Positions 52,673 through 62,850 of a stretch of DNA of 64,000 bases are shown piece after piece. Every line of letters begins with the position of its first letter. The stretch's first letter is position 1. The notes under the pieces are model-generated. The model saw nothing but the letters and a program-made list of their open reading frames with translations, was not told the origin of the DNA and ran no database searches. The translations under genes and the position numbers were made by a program. The stretch comes from Candidatus Opimibacter skivensis (GTDB lineage: Bacteria; Bacteroidota; Bacteroidia; Chitinophagales; Saprospiraceae). Location of the stretch: contig JADKHH010000023.1 in the NCBI GenBank assembly GCA_016721905.1, positions 124,001 through 188,000 of the forward strand, written 5' to 3'.

Positions 52673-55132
52673 TTAGGGCATTTCCTTTCCGGATGCAGGT
52701 ACTGAGTTATTATCCATCATGGCCTTCCTTTGTTTACTGGCGTTGTTGAGCGGATCCCAACTGATATTCAATTTTCCGTCGTCACCCGTTTTTGCCCGTA
52801 ACCGGATATTCACTCCCGCTTTGCCGGTCTTTTCCATGTTTTCATTCTCCACTTTTGACAGGTTGCTGACCGGAACCTGGATGCTCATGTCTGTACCCAA
52901 TTTGGTATCATAGATGCCTTCCACAAAAAGCACCACCACATTCGACCGTATTTCCATTTTGGGAATATAAAAAGCAGACCCGTTTACCGAAAACCGGTTT
53001 TGTAATTCAGCAAACGTAATGTGGGAAAAGTCCCGGTTCTTTAATGCAGTAGTCGTGATTTTTACAAGGGGTTCAAAATTGATCAGTTCTCCATTCTTTA
53101 CTGAAAAATCAATCGCTCCTTTCATACTGTTTTCCTTGATTTCCGCTTTATCATTCAGGACCAGCTCGAGTTTTGCTTTGGCAGACAATTTCCCTTTCAT
53201 ATTACTGGCAGTGATGGCATCCTGTCCAAAATTATCAAAGGCTTTGAAGAGACCAGGGATATCTACGCGATTGATGTTGGATTTTAGGGAAAGCAGATTT
53301 GCCTGGGCAGCATTCGTCAATCCACCTTCGACTGTTAAGGTACCTCCTGCATGCTGAAGCCTGGTTCGTTGAATTAATATTTTGTTTCCAGCTACAAGCA
53401 CTGATGCGGATACACCTGTCGCTGTAAATTTTTTATAGATAAGGTTGTTTGCGATCAAGGTTAGCTTGACCGTTCCATCCCGCAGCATTTTGTCAATATT
53501 ACCAGATGCTTTTGATATCTGGTTTTTTGAGGCTGATTTTGTTGATTGAACGTTGCCAGACTCACCAACAAAGGATATAAAATCTCCCAAATACAACTTG
53601 GGTGTTGAGACAGTCCAATCCATCGTGAGTTGCTCAGGATTTAAATTCAACAAGGACAATAAGTTGAGGATATGGCCTTTGATGAAAAGTTGGGTGTTGC
53701 CAGTGGTTGCCACCAGTTGATTGAGAACCAGATCCTGATTACTAAAGGTAAACTCACCATTACAATCTTTAAAATCGAGGTTTCTTGGAAGGTATTTCAC
53801 TTCTGCGTGCTGAAGAAATATTTTTCCGTTCAGTACAGGCAGTATCGTGTCTTTGGCGGTTATGGCTCCTTGATAGGTGATATCCATTTTGCCGGTCCCT
53901 GTCACGAATTGCAGGGTTGAACTCTCACCAATGTGGTTGAGTTTTTCCAGTGCAAAGGTTGATTGAAGATCACATAATAAAAATGGATGGATCAGGTTAG
54001 AAATTTGAATCTGACAGGAGGTGAAGGTGATGCCATTCCAATCGGCTTTCAGGCTTGTAAAGGTGAATTCTGAATTAGGATCACCAGGCAAGGACTGGCA
54101 ATCCACCTGATTGCAGAAGTGGCCGGTATAACTGCAATTTTCCAATCGCCCGATACCGGTTTCCATAGTGGCATCTTTCACCATAAAGCGTGTGGCGATA
54201 GCAGGTACTACTTTACGCGCCATTTGTCCTGCTATCGTAGCTTCAACATCAAAAGGCACCGAAACGCTGATGGAATCCAGTTGCTGTTGTATGGAAGCGG
54301 TAAGCACACTCGCCGCGTCTTTGTATAAAATTTGTTTTGTGTAGATACCAAGAGCATAGGACATAGTATCCTGATCAAGATAGAAGGCGCCATGCAGGGT
54401 ATATGGATGCTGTTGAATATTCAGGTTGACTTCTGTTAGTTCGAGTTTTTGATGTGGGAAATAGGTGAGTAATAAGTTTCCCTGAAGTGACTTTTCCTTG
54501 AGATAACTTCCTTTCTCAAGGTTGAAGCCTATACCATGCACCAACGAGTTGATTTCAATATCCAATAGAACGGTCGAATCCTTTTTTGTAACTCCAGCAT
54601 GGAGGTACACAACATCAATATCATGCTTTGCATTTAAGGCCTCATTTTCCATGATGATCCTTGTGCGTCGGATGGAGAGTACGGGTGTTACACCATTTTC
54701 ATTTTGCGTATCCACCTGTTCCACAAGGTTGAGATTCCGGTAGCCACAAGCATCCGTATATAGATGCAGATGGCCATCCTCAATGCTCACTTTTCTTACT
54801 TCTGGCTTGCCTCTGAATAAACTGGTCCAGCTCAAATACAGATATATATTCTTTGCTTTCAGAAAATCATTTTGATGCTCGTTCCATAAGGAATCCCGGA
54901 TGGTGAGTTCATGCAGATTGACAGCTATATCCGGAAAGGCTTTAAAGAATGCTGGTGTGATGGATCCGAGTGTCACATCTCCCTGTATCCTGGATTTGAT
55001 TTGCGTAATAGCCAATTCACGGATGAAGGCTTGATTGTAGGAAACCAGGAAGTGTACGGTAACGAAAAAGAGAATGAAGAGGGAAAGAATTCCCCCCAAT
55101 AGCCATAGCAGTTTCCGCTTTGATTTATTCAA
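52673..55132 (-). CDS. AsmA-like envelope protein
   Basis: The 819-residue protein has one N-terminal transmembrane helix (about 8-30, LLWLLGGILSLFILFFVTVH) and a long periplasmic region of repeated beta-strands (FFKAFPDIAVNLHELTIRDS, KNIYLYLSWTSLFRGKPEV, and the C-terminal KAKLELVLNDKAEIKENSMKG ... AELQNRFSVNGSAFYIPKME). This is the AsmA/TamB-like bridge layout, thought to move lipids between the membranes. It converges on the Pycsar-effector-like gene, with 12 bp between stops. Lipid transport is from the family, not from specific residues. Confidence 0.85.
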   Translation of the reverse strand: MNKSKRKLLWLLGGILSLFILFFVTVHFLVSYNQAFIRELAITQIKSRIQGDVTLGSITPAFFKAFPDIAVNLHELTIRDSLWNEHQNDFLKAKNIYLYLSWTSLFRGKPEVRKVSIEDGHLHLYTDACGYRNLNLVEQVDTQNENGVTPVLSIRRTRIIMENEALNAKHDIDVVYLHAGVTKKDSTVLLDIEINSLVHGIGFNLEKGSYLKEKSLQGNLLLTYFPHQKLELTEVNLNIQQHPYTLHGAFYLDQDTMSYALGIYTKQILYKDAASVLTASIQQQLDSISVSVPFDVEATIAGQMARKVVPAIATRFMVKDATMETGIGRLENCSYTGHFCNQVDCQSLPGDPNSEFTFTSLKADWNGITFTSCQIQISNLIHPFLLCDLQSTFALEKLNHIGESSTLQFVTGTGKMDITYQGAITAKDTILPVLNGKIFLQHAEVKYLPRNLDFKDCNGEFTFSNQDLVLNQLVATTGNTQLFIKGHILNLLSLLNLNPEQLTMDWTVSTPKLYLGDFISFVGESGNVQSTKSASKNQISKASGNIDKMLRDGTVKLTLIANNLIYKKFTATGVSASVLVAGNKILIQRTRLQHAGGTLTVEGGLTNAAQANLLSLKSNINRVDIPGLFKAFDNFGQDAITASNMKGKLSAKAKLELVLNDKAEIKENSMKGAIDFSVKNGELINFEPLVKITTTALKNRDFSHITFAELQNRFSVNGSAFYIPKMEIRSNVVVLFVEGIYDTKLGTDMSIQVPVSNLSKVENENMEKTGKAGVNIRLRAKTGDDGKLNISWDPLNNASKQRKAMMDNNSVPASGKEMP

Positions 55133-55286
55133 TCCTTTATTGATTTAAACTGGTAATGTGAGCAATCGCCATAAGATTGGCGTCAATGAGGAGAGCGTAT
55201 GTAACAGAACACTATTATACAATGTAAAGTTTAGAAGACAGTGCAGCACAACCGGTTTTCCCCCTTCCCCCTGCCTCCTACCTTTG
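55133..55286. other. Short intergenic region
   Basis: No gene is seen. CCCCCTTCCCCCTGCC near 55260 is a short C-rich run. Promoter of the AsmA gene not located. Confidence 0.3.
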
Positions 55287-58200
55287 CTATCGGAGCAACG
55301 TCACATCCCCAAACTTCACGATCGGCTTGTCATCAATGTACCTGGCTACCAGTTTGTACACATACACACCGGGATTCAGCGGCTTTCCTCGTGACGTTCC
55401 ATCCCAGCTATAAGTGGGATCATCAGGCAGGAAATTGAACTGTTGGAATACAAAAGTGCCCCATCGATCGTAAATGGTGAGTTCTTCGATCATTTTAATC
55501 CCCGAAGCAGAGGAGATGGTGAAGTAGTCATTGACCTGATCATCATTTGGAGAAAAGACATTGGGGATGTATAGATTGCGATCGATGAATACATCGATTT
55601 TTATTTCATCCGCATGTTCACATCCGTTTTCATCCGTCACGATAGCTTCATAGGTTATAGCAGAAGTTGATTCAAGCGGTCTCAATAAGCAATTGGCACA
55701 CTGATCATCTGACCAGCTGACTTGCAACATACCATATGGCTGACCGATTACTTCAATGGCGAGTGTATAGGGTTGCCCAAAAGCAACAACTGTATCAGCT
55801 CCAAGATCAATATACCAGTCTTGTGGTTCCGTGATGATAAAATTTTCTTGTTGAGTGCAGCCATTCTGATCCGAGATCACCAGTTCATGTGCACCAGCTT
55901 CGAGGCCTGTAAAGAATAATGTATTTTGAAATGAACCTTGATCAAGAGCACTCGTCCATGGAGCAACTCCTCCCTGAATGGAAGAAATAGCCACGCTTCC
56001 ATTCTGCTGACCGAAACAATTGATGTCATCGGAAGTGATGGTGTATTGCATTGGCAGCGGCTCAGTCAAGGTGATGGAAGACGATGATGTGCATCCATGA
56101 CTATCTGTCACGGTTACAGAATAGGTGCCCGGGCTTAGCTGATTAATGTGAGTTGTAGCTGAGCCTTCAGACCAATTGTAAAGATGTGGTGGTGTACCAT
56201 TTCCTGTCAAGGTCGCCATAGCTACACCACTTGCATCTCCTGCACAAGGAATATTAAATCCAAACATATCTGTCTGCGTCGTTGCTGTGACAGACAGTGG
56301 TGCTATGTTGTCAATCTGGATGGTATCTAAAATCGATAGGCCATTTGCAGACTTTGTTTCAAAATAATACGTGCCCGAAGTTTCAAGTTCAATCGAAATG
56401 GTTCCAGGACTAAGGTTAATAATTTCAATGCCGTTCAATGCAAGTGAAGCATGACGCCATTGAACCGTAAAAGGAGCAAGCCCTGTTGTAGCAGAAACCG
56501 TAACAATACCGGTGTCTCCAAAGCAGAGAGGTTGAACAACTGCAATAAATGATGATATGGAGCAAAGATCTGGCGGATCAAGAGTGGTAGTTACAATCAC
56601 CAGGCTGTCGCAGCCGTATGTGTTTGTATAGTGTTGCATGGCAACACCAGTGTCTTGTGGTTCACAACTCGATGCTGATAAATAAGTAATATCTGAAGGC
56701 AGCAGGGTAGTGTATGCAGAAACAATGCTGTCACACCCATATTGATTAGTCAGATTAGAAATGATATATCCCGAATCTGCGGGTGAACAAGTATTGAAAA
56801 ATAAATACGTGGTATCTGAGCCTCCATAGAGCGTCTGAAGAATCACCAGACTATCACAACCCATACTATTGACAAGCAATGTGGAAGTTGTACCTGTGTC
56901 AGCGATAGTACAGGCATATTCCGTAAGATTTGTTGTATCCGATAGTAGGAATGACACGGTAGTGATGACGAGACTATCGCACCCAACTATGTTTGTGAGT
57001 GTTTGTTGGGTCACACCAACTCCGGCCGGATCACAGGTGCTGAGGAAAAGTGCAGTGGTGTCCGTGCGCAGTAAGGCTGTACTTGTCACGATCAGGCTGT
57101 CGCAGCCAAACTGATTTGAAAGCAACTGAATCACTACACCAGTATCTGCCGGGAAGCAAGAAGATAAATTAATGAGCGTCGTGTCAGTGGGCAATAGTGT
57201 GATCTCGGTGATGGCTGTGCTATCACAATTGCCCTGGTTGATGGTGACGATAAAAGTGCCGGTGTCTAAAGGATTACATGATCCAAGCATGATCCAGGTC
57301 GTATCAGAGGGAGATATAATCACGTCTGTGATCACAATGCTATCACAACCGGAAGAAGTGAGATAATTGTCCGTATAAATACCTCCTTGAGTCTGATAGG
57401 CACCTTCGAGGTAGATAGAGTCACCCGGGCACAGATAGCTGGTGAATAAAAATGTTAGCACGGTGGCTTCTGAAATCTCAACTTCCACGATACTGTCACA
57501 ACCGTTGACGGATGTAAAAGTCTCCACACCTGAAAACAACCCGTTTCCATATGTGGTGCCGTTGATTTCAACTGTTGATCCTGCGCAGATGATCGTGTCC
57601 ATGAGGGTCAGATACGCTGGCCATAAATTGACGATGGTGCAGTTGTCTGTAGTCCCGCATGCATTTGTCACTTCAAGGCAGATTTCAGCTTCTCCGGGCA
57701 GAGCCCATTCAACTTCGATTTCATTGGTCCCTTCGCCGCTGACGATATTCAGTTCTGCAGGTACGATCCATTCGTACGTATCATTCGGATCCACTTCCGC
57801 TGTGTAGAAGGTAGCAATGTCTCCGGGGCACATAGAGGTTGGTCCGGAGATAAGTGGAAATACGGGGAAGGTTCCAACCGTTACTTCAAAGCATCCTTCA
57901 TTCATATCGCATCTCGTTTCAATCTCCAGGCAGATTTCACCTTGCTGTGCATCTTCCCACAGGATGGTCACCTCAGGAGTGCCCTGTCCACTCAGGAGCA
58001 CAGCGCCTGATGGAATAGACCATTGATAAGAATTGATTTCCGGTTCTGCTGGAAAGGATGCTGTGTACGTTCCTGTTTCTCCCTCACATAGAAATGCAGG
58101 TCCTACAATATCAGGTTCCGGAGCTTCTTCTTCGTAGAGTGTGATCTCTACTTCATCTTCAACAGTGCACAATTCAACCATGGAGATATCATCAAGCGCA

Positions 58201-59000
58201 AAATCATTTCCTCCGAGTGCTGTATTGAGATTGAGTATGCAGATCTCTGCTGTTGTGCTGGAGCCTGAGTTCCATGTAGCATTGAATGGAATCCAGTTGC
58301 ATGGCGTAGGATCTGCATTGATGATCTGACCTATCGGACTGCCATTGATGGAAAACTGTAATTCAGCGGGCGAAGCCGGATTCATTGAAGCTACCCAGGC
58401 GGAAACATTATACCATGAATCTTCATTGATCGTGATCGTCTGGCACCAGATGTCCAGCAGATTGGCAGCACCATTGATGACCATCATATTGCCATTACCA
58501 CCGGTGTGGTCACTGCAGGCACTAAAACCAGCATGAACCAGATTTGGATTGTTGACGACAGCGTAGGTTCCTTCCGGATTCATTTCGTTCTGTACGTTCG
58601 GAATATCTACGACATACGTGTAGTCTGAACTGAATCCTATATTCCCTCCGGAGAAATCTCCATTGACCACCAGGTTTGGATTGTCCGGATCATTTCCATA
58701 AGCGGTCAGGGTATAGGTGATCGGTCCGGTGATGTTGGCAGTTGGATTCAGGATAAATGGATTATTCAATCCAGAGGAGGGCGACCATTGGTAGTACACA
58801 GCATTTCCAATAATCGAGCCTTGAAGCGTTAGGACCCCACCCGGATCGCAGACGTTAGTATCCGGCCCGGCATCGACGATCAGGTCACAGGCGAAGGCAG
58901 GAGGAGGGAAAGCAGAGGAAGGCGGAGGAAATACAAGCCCAGTCCATTGAGCACCCCAACAGATCAGTACAAAGAGTCCTGAAAGCATCCAATTCATCAT
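55287..59000 (-). CDS. Giant T9SS type B surface protein (adhesin-like)
   Basis: The 1237-residue protein has a signal peptide (LSGLFVLICWGAQWTG). Next come an N-terminal CBM-like module (about 110-290, FSGGNIGFSSDYTY) and PKD-like domains (about 300-470, FLCEGETGTYTA, MCPGDIATFYTAEV). Two Cys-rich modules and six units of about 41 residues follow (about 560-810), each with (S/T)D.T......C.P.DTG...........GCDS. Two SprB-like repeats are at about 905-1065 (GTYSVTVTDSHGC). A gliding-motility C-terminal domain (about 1150-1237) carries YIPNVFSPNDDQVNDYF, YDRWGTFVF, PGVYVYKLV. It is secreted by type IX and probably surface-bound. Confidence 0.9.
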   Translation of the reverse strand: MMNWMLSGLFVLICWGAQWTGLVFPPPSSAFPPPAFACDLIVDAGPDTNVCDPGGVLTLQGSIIGNAVYYQWSPSSGLNNPFILNPTANITGPITYTLTAYGNDPDNPNLVVNGDFSGGNIGFSSDYTYVVDIPNVQNEMNPEGTYAVVNNPNLVHAGFSACSDHTGGNGNMMVINGAANLLDIWCQTITINEDSWYNVSAWVASMNPASPAELQFSINGSPIGQIINADPTPCNWIPFNATWNSGSSTTAEICILNLNTALGGNDFALDDISMVELCTVEDEVEITLYEEEAPEPDIVGPAFLCEGETGTYTASFPAEPEINSYQWSIPSGAVLLSGQGTPEVTILWEDAQQGEICLEIETRCDMNEGCFEVTVGTFPVFPLISGPTSMCPGDIATFYTAEVDPNDTYEWIVPAELNIVSGEGTNEIEVEWALPGEAEICLEVTNACGTTDNCTIVNLWPAYLTLMDTIICAGSTVEINGTTYGNGLFSGVETFTSVNGCDSIVEVEISEATVLTFLFTSYLCPGDSIYLEGAYQTQGGIYTDNYLTSSGCDSIVITDVIISPSDTTWIMLGSCNPLDTGTFIVTINQGNCDSTAITEITLLPTDTTLINLSSCFPADTGVVIQLLSNQFGCDSLIVTSTALLRTDTTALFLSTCDPAGVGVTQQTLTNIVGCDSLVITTVSFLLSDTTNLTEYACTIADTGTTSTLLVNSMGCDSLVILQTLYGGSDTTYLFFNTCSPADSGYIISNLTNQYGCDSIVSAYTTLLPSDITYLSASSCEPQDTGVAMQHYTNTYGCDSLVIVTTTLDPPDLCSISSFIAVVQPLCFGDTGIVTVSATTGLAPFTVQWRHASLALNGIEIINLSPGTISIELETSGTYYFETKSANGLSILDTIQIDNIAPLSVTATTQTDMFGFNIPCAGDASGVAMATLTGNGTPPHLYNWSEGSATTHINQLSPGTYSVTVTDSHGCTSSSSITLTEPLPMQYTITSDDINCFGQQNGSVAISSIQGGVAPWTSALDQGSFQNTLFFTGLEAGAHELVISDQNGCTQQENFIITEPQDWYIDLGADTVVAFGQPYTLAIEVIGQPYGMLQVSWSDDQCANCLLRPLESTSAITYEAIVTDENGCEHADEIKIDVFIDRNLYIPNVFSPNDDQVNDYFTISSASGIKMIEELTIYDRWGTFVFQQFNFLPDDPTYSWDGTSRGKPLNPGVYVYKLVARYIDDKPIVKFGDVTLLR

Positions 59001-59301
59001 GGATTGTAAAGGTGGCCTGGGGGTGTGTTATGCTAAAGGGATCGAAGATAGTAAAAAAGCTTTCAGCTATCAGCTGTCAGCTTTCAGTGAGCATTGTCTA
59101 CAGTCGACAGTCTGCGCCTGCAGCCCCTGTCTGGTGGAGTTGTGAGTCTGCATTGCAGAGAGAAGTGGCTGAAGTCGTGAGCGTGACTCGTCTGGAGACG
59201 AGTAATCAAGTCGAGAACGAGTAAGTCTCGAGAGTAAGTCCGAGGGATTCATCGCGTCTCTGCATCTAAATACTGACTGCCGACTGCTGATAGCTGACAG
59301 C

Positions 59302-59622
59302 TTACGCTTGTGCTTTCGGTGTATTGAAATTCATCGGAGGAAAAGAGACATTCTGGTCAGATTCCTCGATTTTGCCGAATTGGTTTTCGAATTTCTTGAT
59401 GTTCTCTGCCAGGGCTTTCATGAGGCGCTTGGCGTGTTGTGGGGTCAGGATGACACGTGCCTTTACCTTAGCCTTTGGCACATTGGGCATCATGCGGATA
59501 AAGTCCACAACAAATTCGGAGTGGGAGTGGGAGATGATAGCCAGATTGGCATAGATGCCTTCTGCGATTTCTTCTGGGAGTTCGATATTGAGTTGGTTGG
59601 GTTGATTCTTGTCTTCAGCCAT
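59302..59622 (-). CDS. DUF3467 protein
   Basis: The chosen start (MAEDKN) gives 106 residues; the earlier in-frame ATG covers the promoter. Family signature: LNIELPEEIAEGIYANLAII (about 10-29), HSHSEFVVDFIRMMPNVPKA (about 31-50) and RVILTPQHAKRLMKALAENI (about 55-74). DUF3467 is widespread in Bacteroidota with no known function. TACCTTTG (complement of 59654-59661) fits the -7 consensus, about 31 nt before the ATG. It is monocistronic. Confidence 0.88.
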   Translation of the reverse strand: MAEDKNQPNQLNIELPEEIAEGIYANLAIISHSHSEFVVDFIRMMPNVPKAKVKARVILTPQHAKRLMKALAENIKKFENQFGKIEESDQNVSFPPMNFNTPKAQA

Positions 59623-59760
59623 GATATGGGTTAATATTTGATTTATGTAAACAAAGGTATTAAACCATTTTCGGAATGATAGGTTCAAAGCCCGGTGCGG
59701 CGTCAGCAGCGCTATCCGGATGGTATTGAGGCCTTGAAAGAAAGGGAAAAGACATAAAAA

Positions 59761-59788
59761 AGCCGGAGATCACATTTGACCGCCGGCT
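59761..59788 (-). terminator. Terminator of the 59813 gene
   Basis: AGCCGG (59761-59766) pairs with CCGGCT (59783-59788). On the minus strand the hairpin is followed by six T. Confidence 0.82.
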
Positions 59789-59812
59789 CTTCGTTTTGTA
59801 TTGATTACTAAA

Positions 59813-60574
59813 TTACTTCCTTTCTGCAGCTTTCACCAATGGAGGTAGTCCGCTGAGTTCTTCCTGGTATTCCCAGATTTCACATTCCTGGGCCTGGGTG
59901 ACTGCCTGCCACTGTTCCCACATAGCTTCTACACTGCCTTTGCCAAAGATTTCATCATACTTGGCGTTGAATCCATCATCCTTGCCCATCCAGGCATATT
60001 TGTCAAAGAAAGATACGATGGTGATGTCGCGTCCCGCGCTGGTACTAGGGATTTCGTTGAAATAGATTCCGTAGGTTTCACCAGGTATCTTTTCGGTATA
60101 CACCCTGGTAATCTTCTTCAGGATTTCCTTTGCTTCATCCATTTTGCCTCTGACTACATCTACATAGCGGACAAACAATTTATCAATGTTGAAGTCGGCC
60201 GGAAATCTGGAGAGGGTAGGATCCATGCTGATGTATTCGGCATTGTTTTCTTCTCCGAGGTAGCGTTCCACATTGGCGGTCCAGTCTGAATTGTGGCTGT
60301 CATCCGCTGGTCGGGTATCAAGTGCACTCCATGGGCCGGGGCCCATGACCCATTTGTACTTCCCTGAATCATGACCGGATTGTACAATGTAGACTCGAAC
60401 GCCATTGGCACCAGATGCATGGTATTTTTTGTTGTGGGCACCCATGGCATGTTCTACCTGGGCTACATTGTCACGGCTTACAGAATGTGTGGCAATTTCG
60501 AAGATGAGCTCCGTACCAGCCTGGGAGAAGGCGATTATCGGGCTGAGGAGAAACAGATAAACCAGTTTTTTCAT
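59813..60574 (-). CDS. Secreted protein with possible ferredoxin-like (ABM/Dabb) folds
   Basis: The 253-residue precursor has a signal peptide (KKLVYLFLLSPIIAFSQA, cleavage about 19). The mature part shows two related stretches, VARVEHAMGAHN-type near residue 40 and FVRYVDVVRGKMDEAKEILKKI near 135, as in dimeric alpha-beta barrel proteins. SGHDSGKYKWVMGPGPWSAL and FFDKYAWMGKDDGFNAKYDEIFGK follow the same form. Such folds often bind small ligands or haem. No family could be named with confidence. Own terminator; monocistronic. Confidence 0.65.
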   Translation of the reverse strand: MKKLVYLFLLSPIIAFSQAGTELIFEIATHSVSRDNVAQVEHAMGAHNKKYHASGANGVRVYIVQSGHDSGKYKWVMGPGPWSALDTRPADDSHNSDWTANVERYLGEENNAEYISMDPTLSRFPADFNIDKLFVRYVDVVRGKMDEAKEILKKITRVYTEKIPGETYGIYFNEIPSTSAGRDITIVSFFDKYAWMGKDDGFNAKYDEIFGKGSVEAMWEQWQAVTQAQECEIWEYQEELSGLPPLVKAAERK

Positions 60575-60793
60575 ATAACAAATAAATTTAATGTGAGAAA
60601 ATACGAGCTAGCCCCTGACGAGGTAATTGGATCAAACGGTGTTCAAGAAATTGACTGGAGGGTGTTGAAATTGTTGATCAGAGCTCGGGATCTCTTTGTT
60701 ATACTACACAGTCAATGAGCGAAAGGTAATAATTCCTTTTAATCAAGTATAAAATATTTTTCAGGAAGGAAAAAAAAGGTATTGTCTGATGAT
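60575..60793. other. Intergenic region without recognisable features
   Basis: About 220 bases with no gene or strong hairpin. It lies between two minus-strand genes and should hold the promoter of the 60574 gene and the 3' end of the ade transcript. Confidence 0.3.
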
Positions 60794-62500
60794 TTATTGC
60801 AGGCTCGTAAATTGAAAAGAACTGCCATCAAACAATCCTTTGTCACTCAGTTTCAGCGAAGGGATCACCAGCAATGCCATAAAGGAAAGTGTCATAAACG
60901 GAGCCGTCAGCGTAGATCCCAGCCATGTTTTTGAAACCTGGTCTGCTGCACTGTAGAGTTTACCTATAGTCTCTCCATCAATAGAATCTGACATCAGCCC
61001 GCCAACAGGCAATGGAACACAAATGCTTTTGTATGCCATATCATCAAACTCAAATTTGGCAATCGTCGGCGTATCCATCGATTCAGGTATGCCCTGCATC
61101 CTGCCCAATGCACACAGCCCACCTCTTGCTTTAATAACCTGATTGATACAAGTAGCAAGATCCTTGTCATTGGTGCCGACGGCTATGATATTGTGTGAGT
61201 CATGCGCAACGCTTGAGGCAATAGCTCCGCTCTTCAATCCAAACCCCTTGATCAAGGCAATAGCAGGCGGAGCTTTGGTATAACGATTGATCACAACGAG
61301 TTTAAGAATATCACGTGTAGTGTCACTTTCAAAAAGACCTTCCTCCATATCCGCTTCTTCATGCTGTGTCACGATAGCACCATCGATGGCAACAATGATT
61401 TTCGCAGGAGCTGGGTGAAGATGTAATTGAAGATCGTGCGGCTCAATCGGATCAAAGCCAAATGAATTAATCACAGGGATTTCGACTGCAGGGAGATTAA
61501 CGATTCCATTTGAAAATACATCAACGCCATCGATCCAGGTGCTCATCACAATAAAGGAGTCAAGGTCTTCTACTAAAATCATATCCGCAGGCTCCCCTGG
61601 TTGTAATAGACCGACATTCAGGTTGTAATGCCTGACCGGATTGACACAAGCAATTTGGAGCACATCCATCAGGTCATAACCGTGTGAAAGGGACCGGGTC
61701 ACCAATTGATTGATATGACCACGCATCAGGTCATCCGGATGTTTGTCATCCGAACATAGCATCACCATGTCGGGGTGTGAGCCAATAAGTGTATGCAGTG
61801 CATTGTAATTTTTTGCCGCACTACCTTCACGGATGATGATGCGCATGCCTGCGTCGATTTTGTCAAGGGCTTCTTCCAGCATCGTGCATTCATGATCCGT
61901 CGAGATACCTGTTGATGCGTATGAATGTGCATCCATGCCACGCAACCCAGGTGCATGGCCATCAACAGGTACGCCATACTTTTGAGCAGCAGCTATTTTA
62001 TCCATGACCAGCGGGTCACGAGCCAGCACGGCGGGGTAGTTCATCATCTCCGAGAGATAGCAGGTGCTTTTTTCTTCAAAGAGCTGGATGATCTCCTCCA
62101 CGGTTAGCGTTGCCCCTGCCGTTTCGAAACTTGTCGCCGGTACACAGGACGGTGCCCCGAAGAAAAACTTAAACCCGGATGCTTTTCCGAGTTTAACCAT
62201 GTACCTCACCCCTTCAATCCCACACACATTGGCGATCTCATGCGGATCCGAAACGGTCGCCACTGTACCATGCCTCACTGCTATCCTGGCAAAGGCCGGC
62301 GGCGTCAGCATCGAGCTCTCGATATGGATGTGGGCATCAATAAACCCCGGCATCAGGTAGGGTGTTTCTGCCTTTTCAGGCCCGATTATCTCCACTTTTT
62401 CAATATTCCCATCCTTCACCCAGACAGCCCCATAGCCTCTGACCCTCCTGACCGGGTCGACGATGTTAGCCTCCAGCGTGAAATTTTTCGATTGCCTCAT
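60794..62500 (-). CDS. ade: Adenine deaminase
   Basis: The 568-residue enzyme converts adenine to hypoxanthine and ammonia in purine salvage. Amidohydrolase motifs are MPGFIDAHIHIESSML (about 50-65), HGTVATVSDPHEIANVCG (about 77-94), PVDGHAPGLRGMDAHSYASTG (about 177 on), STDHECT and MVMLCSDDKHPDDL. The C-terminal domain has SSVAHDSHNIIAVGT, which is specific to adenine deaminase. The length fits the bacterial Ade family (about 550-590). TACTTTTG (complement of 62505-62512) ends 4 nt before the ATG, so the mRNA is probably leaderless. Confidence 0.95.
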   Translation of the reverse strand: MRQSKNFTLEANIVDPVRRVRGYGAVWVKDGNIEKVEIIGPEKAETPYLMPGFIDAHIHIESSMLTPPAFARIAVRHGTVATVSDPHEIANVCGIEGVRYMVKLGKASGFKFFFGAPSCVPATSFETAGATLTVEEIIQLFEEKSTCYLSEMMNYPAVLARDPLVMDKIAAAQKYGVPVDGHAPGLRGMDAHSYASTGISTDHECTMLEEALDKIDAGMRIIIREGSAAKNYNALHTLIGSHPDMVMLCSDDKHPDDLMRGHINQLVTRSLSHGYDLMDVLQIACVNPVRHYNLNVGLLQPGEPADMILVEDLDSFIVMSTWIDGVDVFSNGIVNLPAVEIPVINSFGFDPIEPHDLQLHLHPAPAKIIVAIDGAIVTQHEEADMEEGLFESDTTRDILKLVVINRYTKAPPAIALIKGFGLKSGAIASSVAHDSHNIIAVGTNDKDLATCINQVIKARGGLCALGRMQGIPESMDTPTIAKFEFDDMAYKSICVPLPVGGLMSDSIDGETIGKLYSAADQVSKTWLGSTLTAPFMTLSFMALLVIPSLKLSDKGLFDGSSFQFTSLQ

Positions 62501-62850
62501 CGTTCAAAAGTAGCTAACTTCAGTGGGGTAGCGTTCGGTGTGTATGATATTCCCCGGATTGTTAAATTTGCAGGGAGGAAGGATTATTGGTTTATAAGTT
62601 TATAGGTTTATCCGTTGTCTTGTTTAATTTGTAGGCAGTTCATCCACCAACACATCAACTCATCAACAAATAAACCCATCAACAAATAAACGCATCAACC
62701 CATCAACTCATTATCCAATCAACATATAAACGAATCAACATATCAACCCATCAACCCATCAACAATAAACGCATCAACATATCAACATATCAACCCATCA
62801 ACCTATCAGGATAAAACCGTATCTACCCACAAACCTGTCAACCTGCTAAA
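62501..62850. repeat. 8-bp tandem repeat region before the PspC gene
   Basis: No gene is seen. From about 62640 to 62815 it consists of an 8-bp repeat of CATCAACC type with ATAAAC variants, related to the AACCYATM repeats at 3885 and 17085. GGTTTATAAGTTTATAGG repeats precede it. The ade promoter lies at its left end. Confidence 0.8.

Noticed and set aside
62640..62815. Possible CRISPR array in the CATCAACC repeats
   Set aside because: The unit is about 8 bp with no unique spacers and no cas genes nearby; it is a simple tandem repeat.
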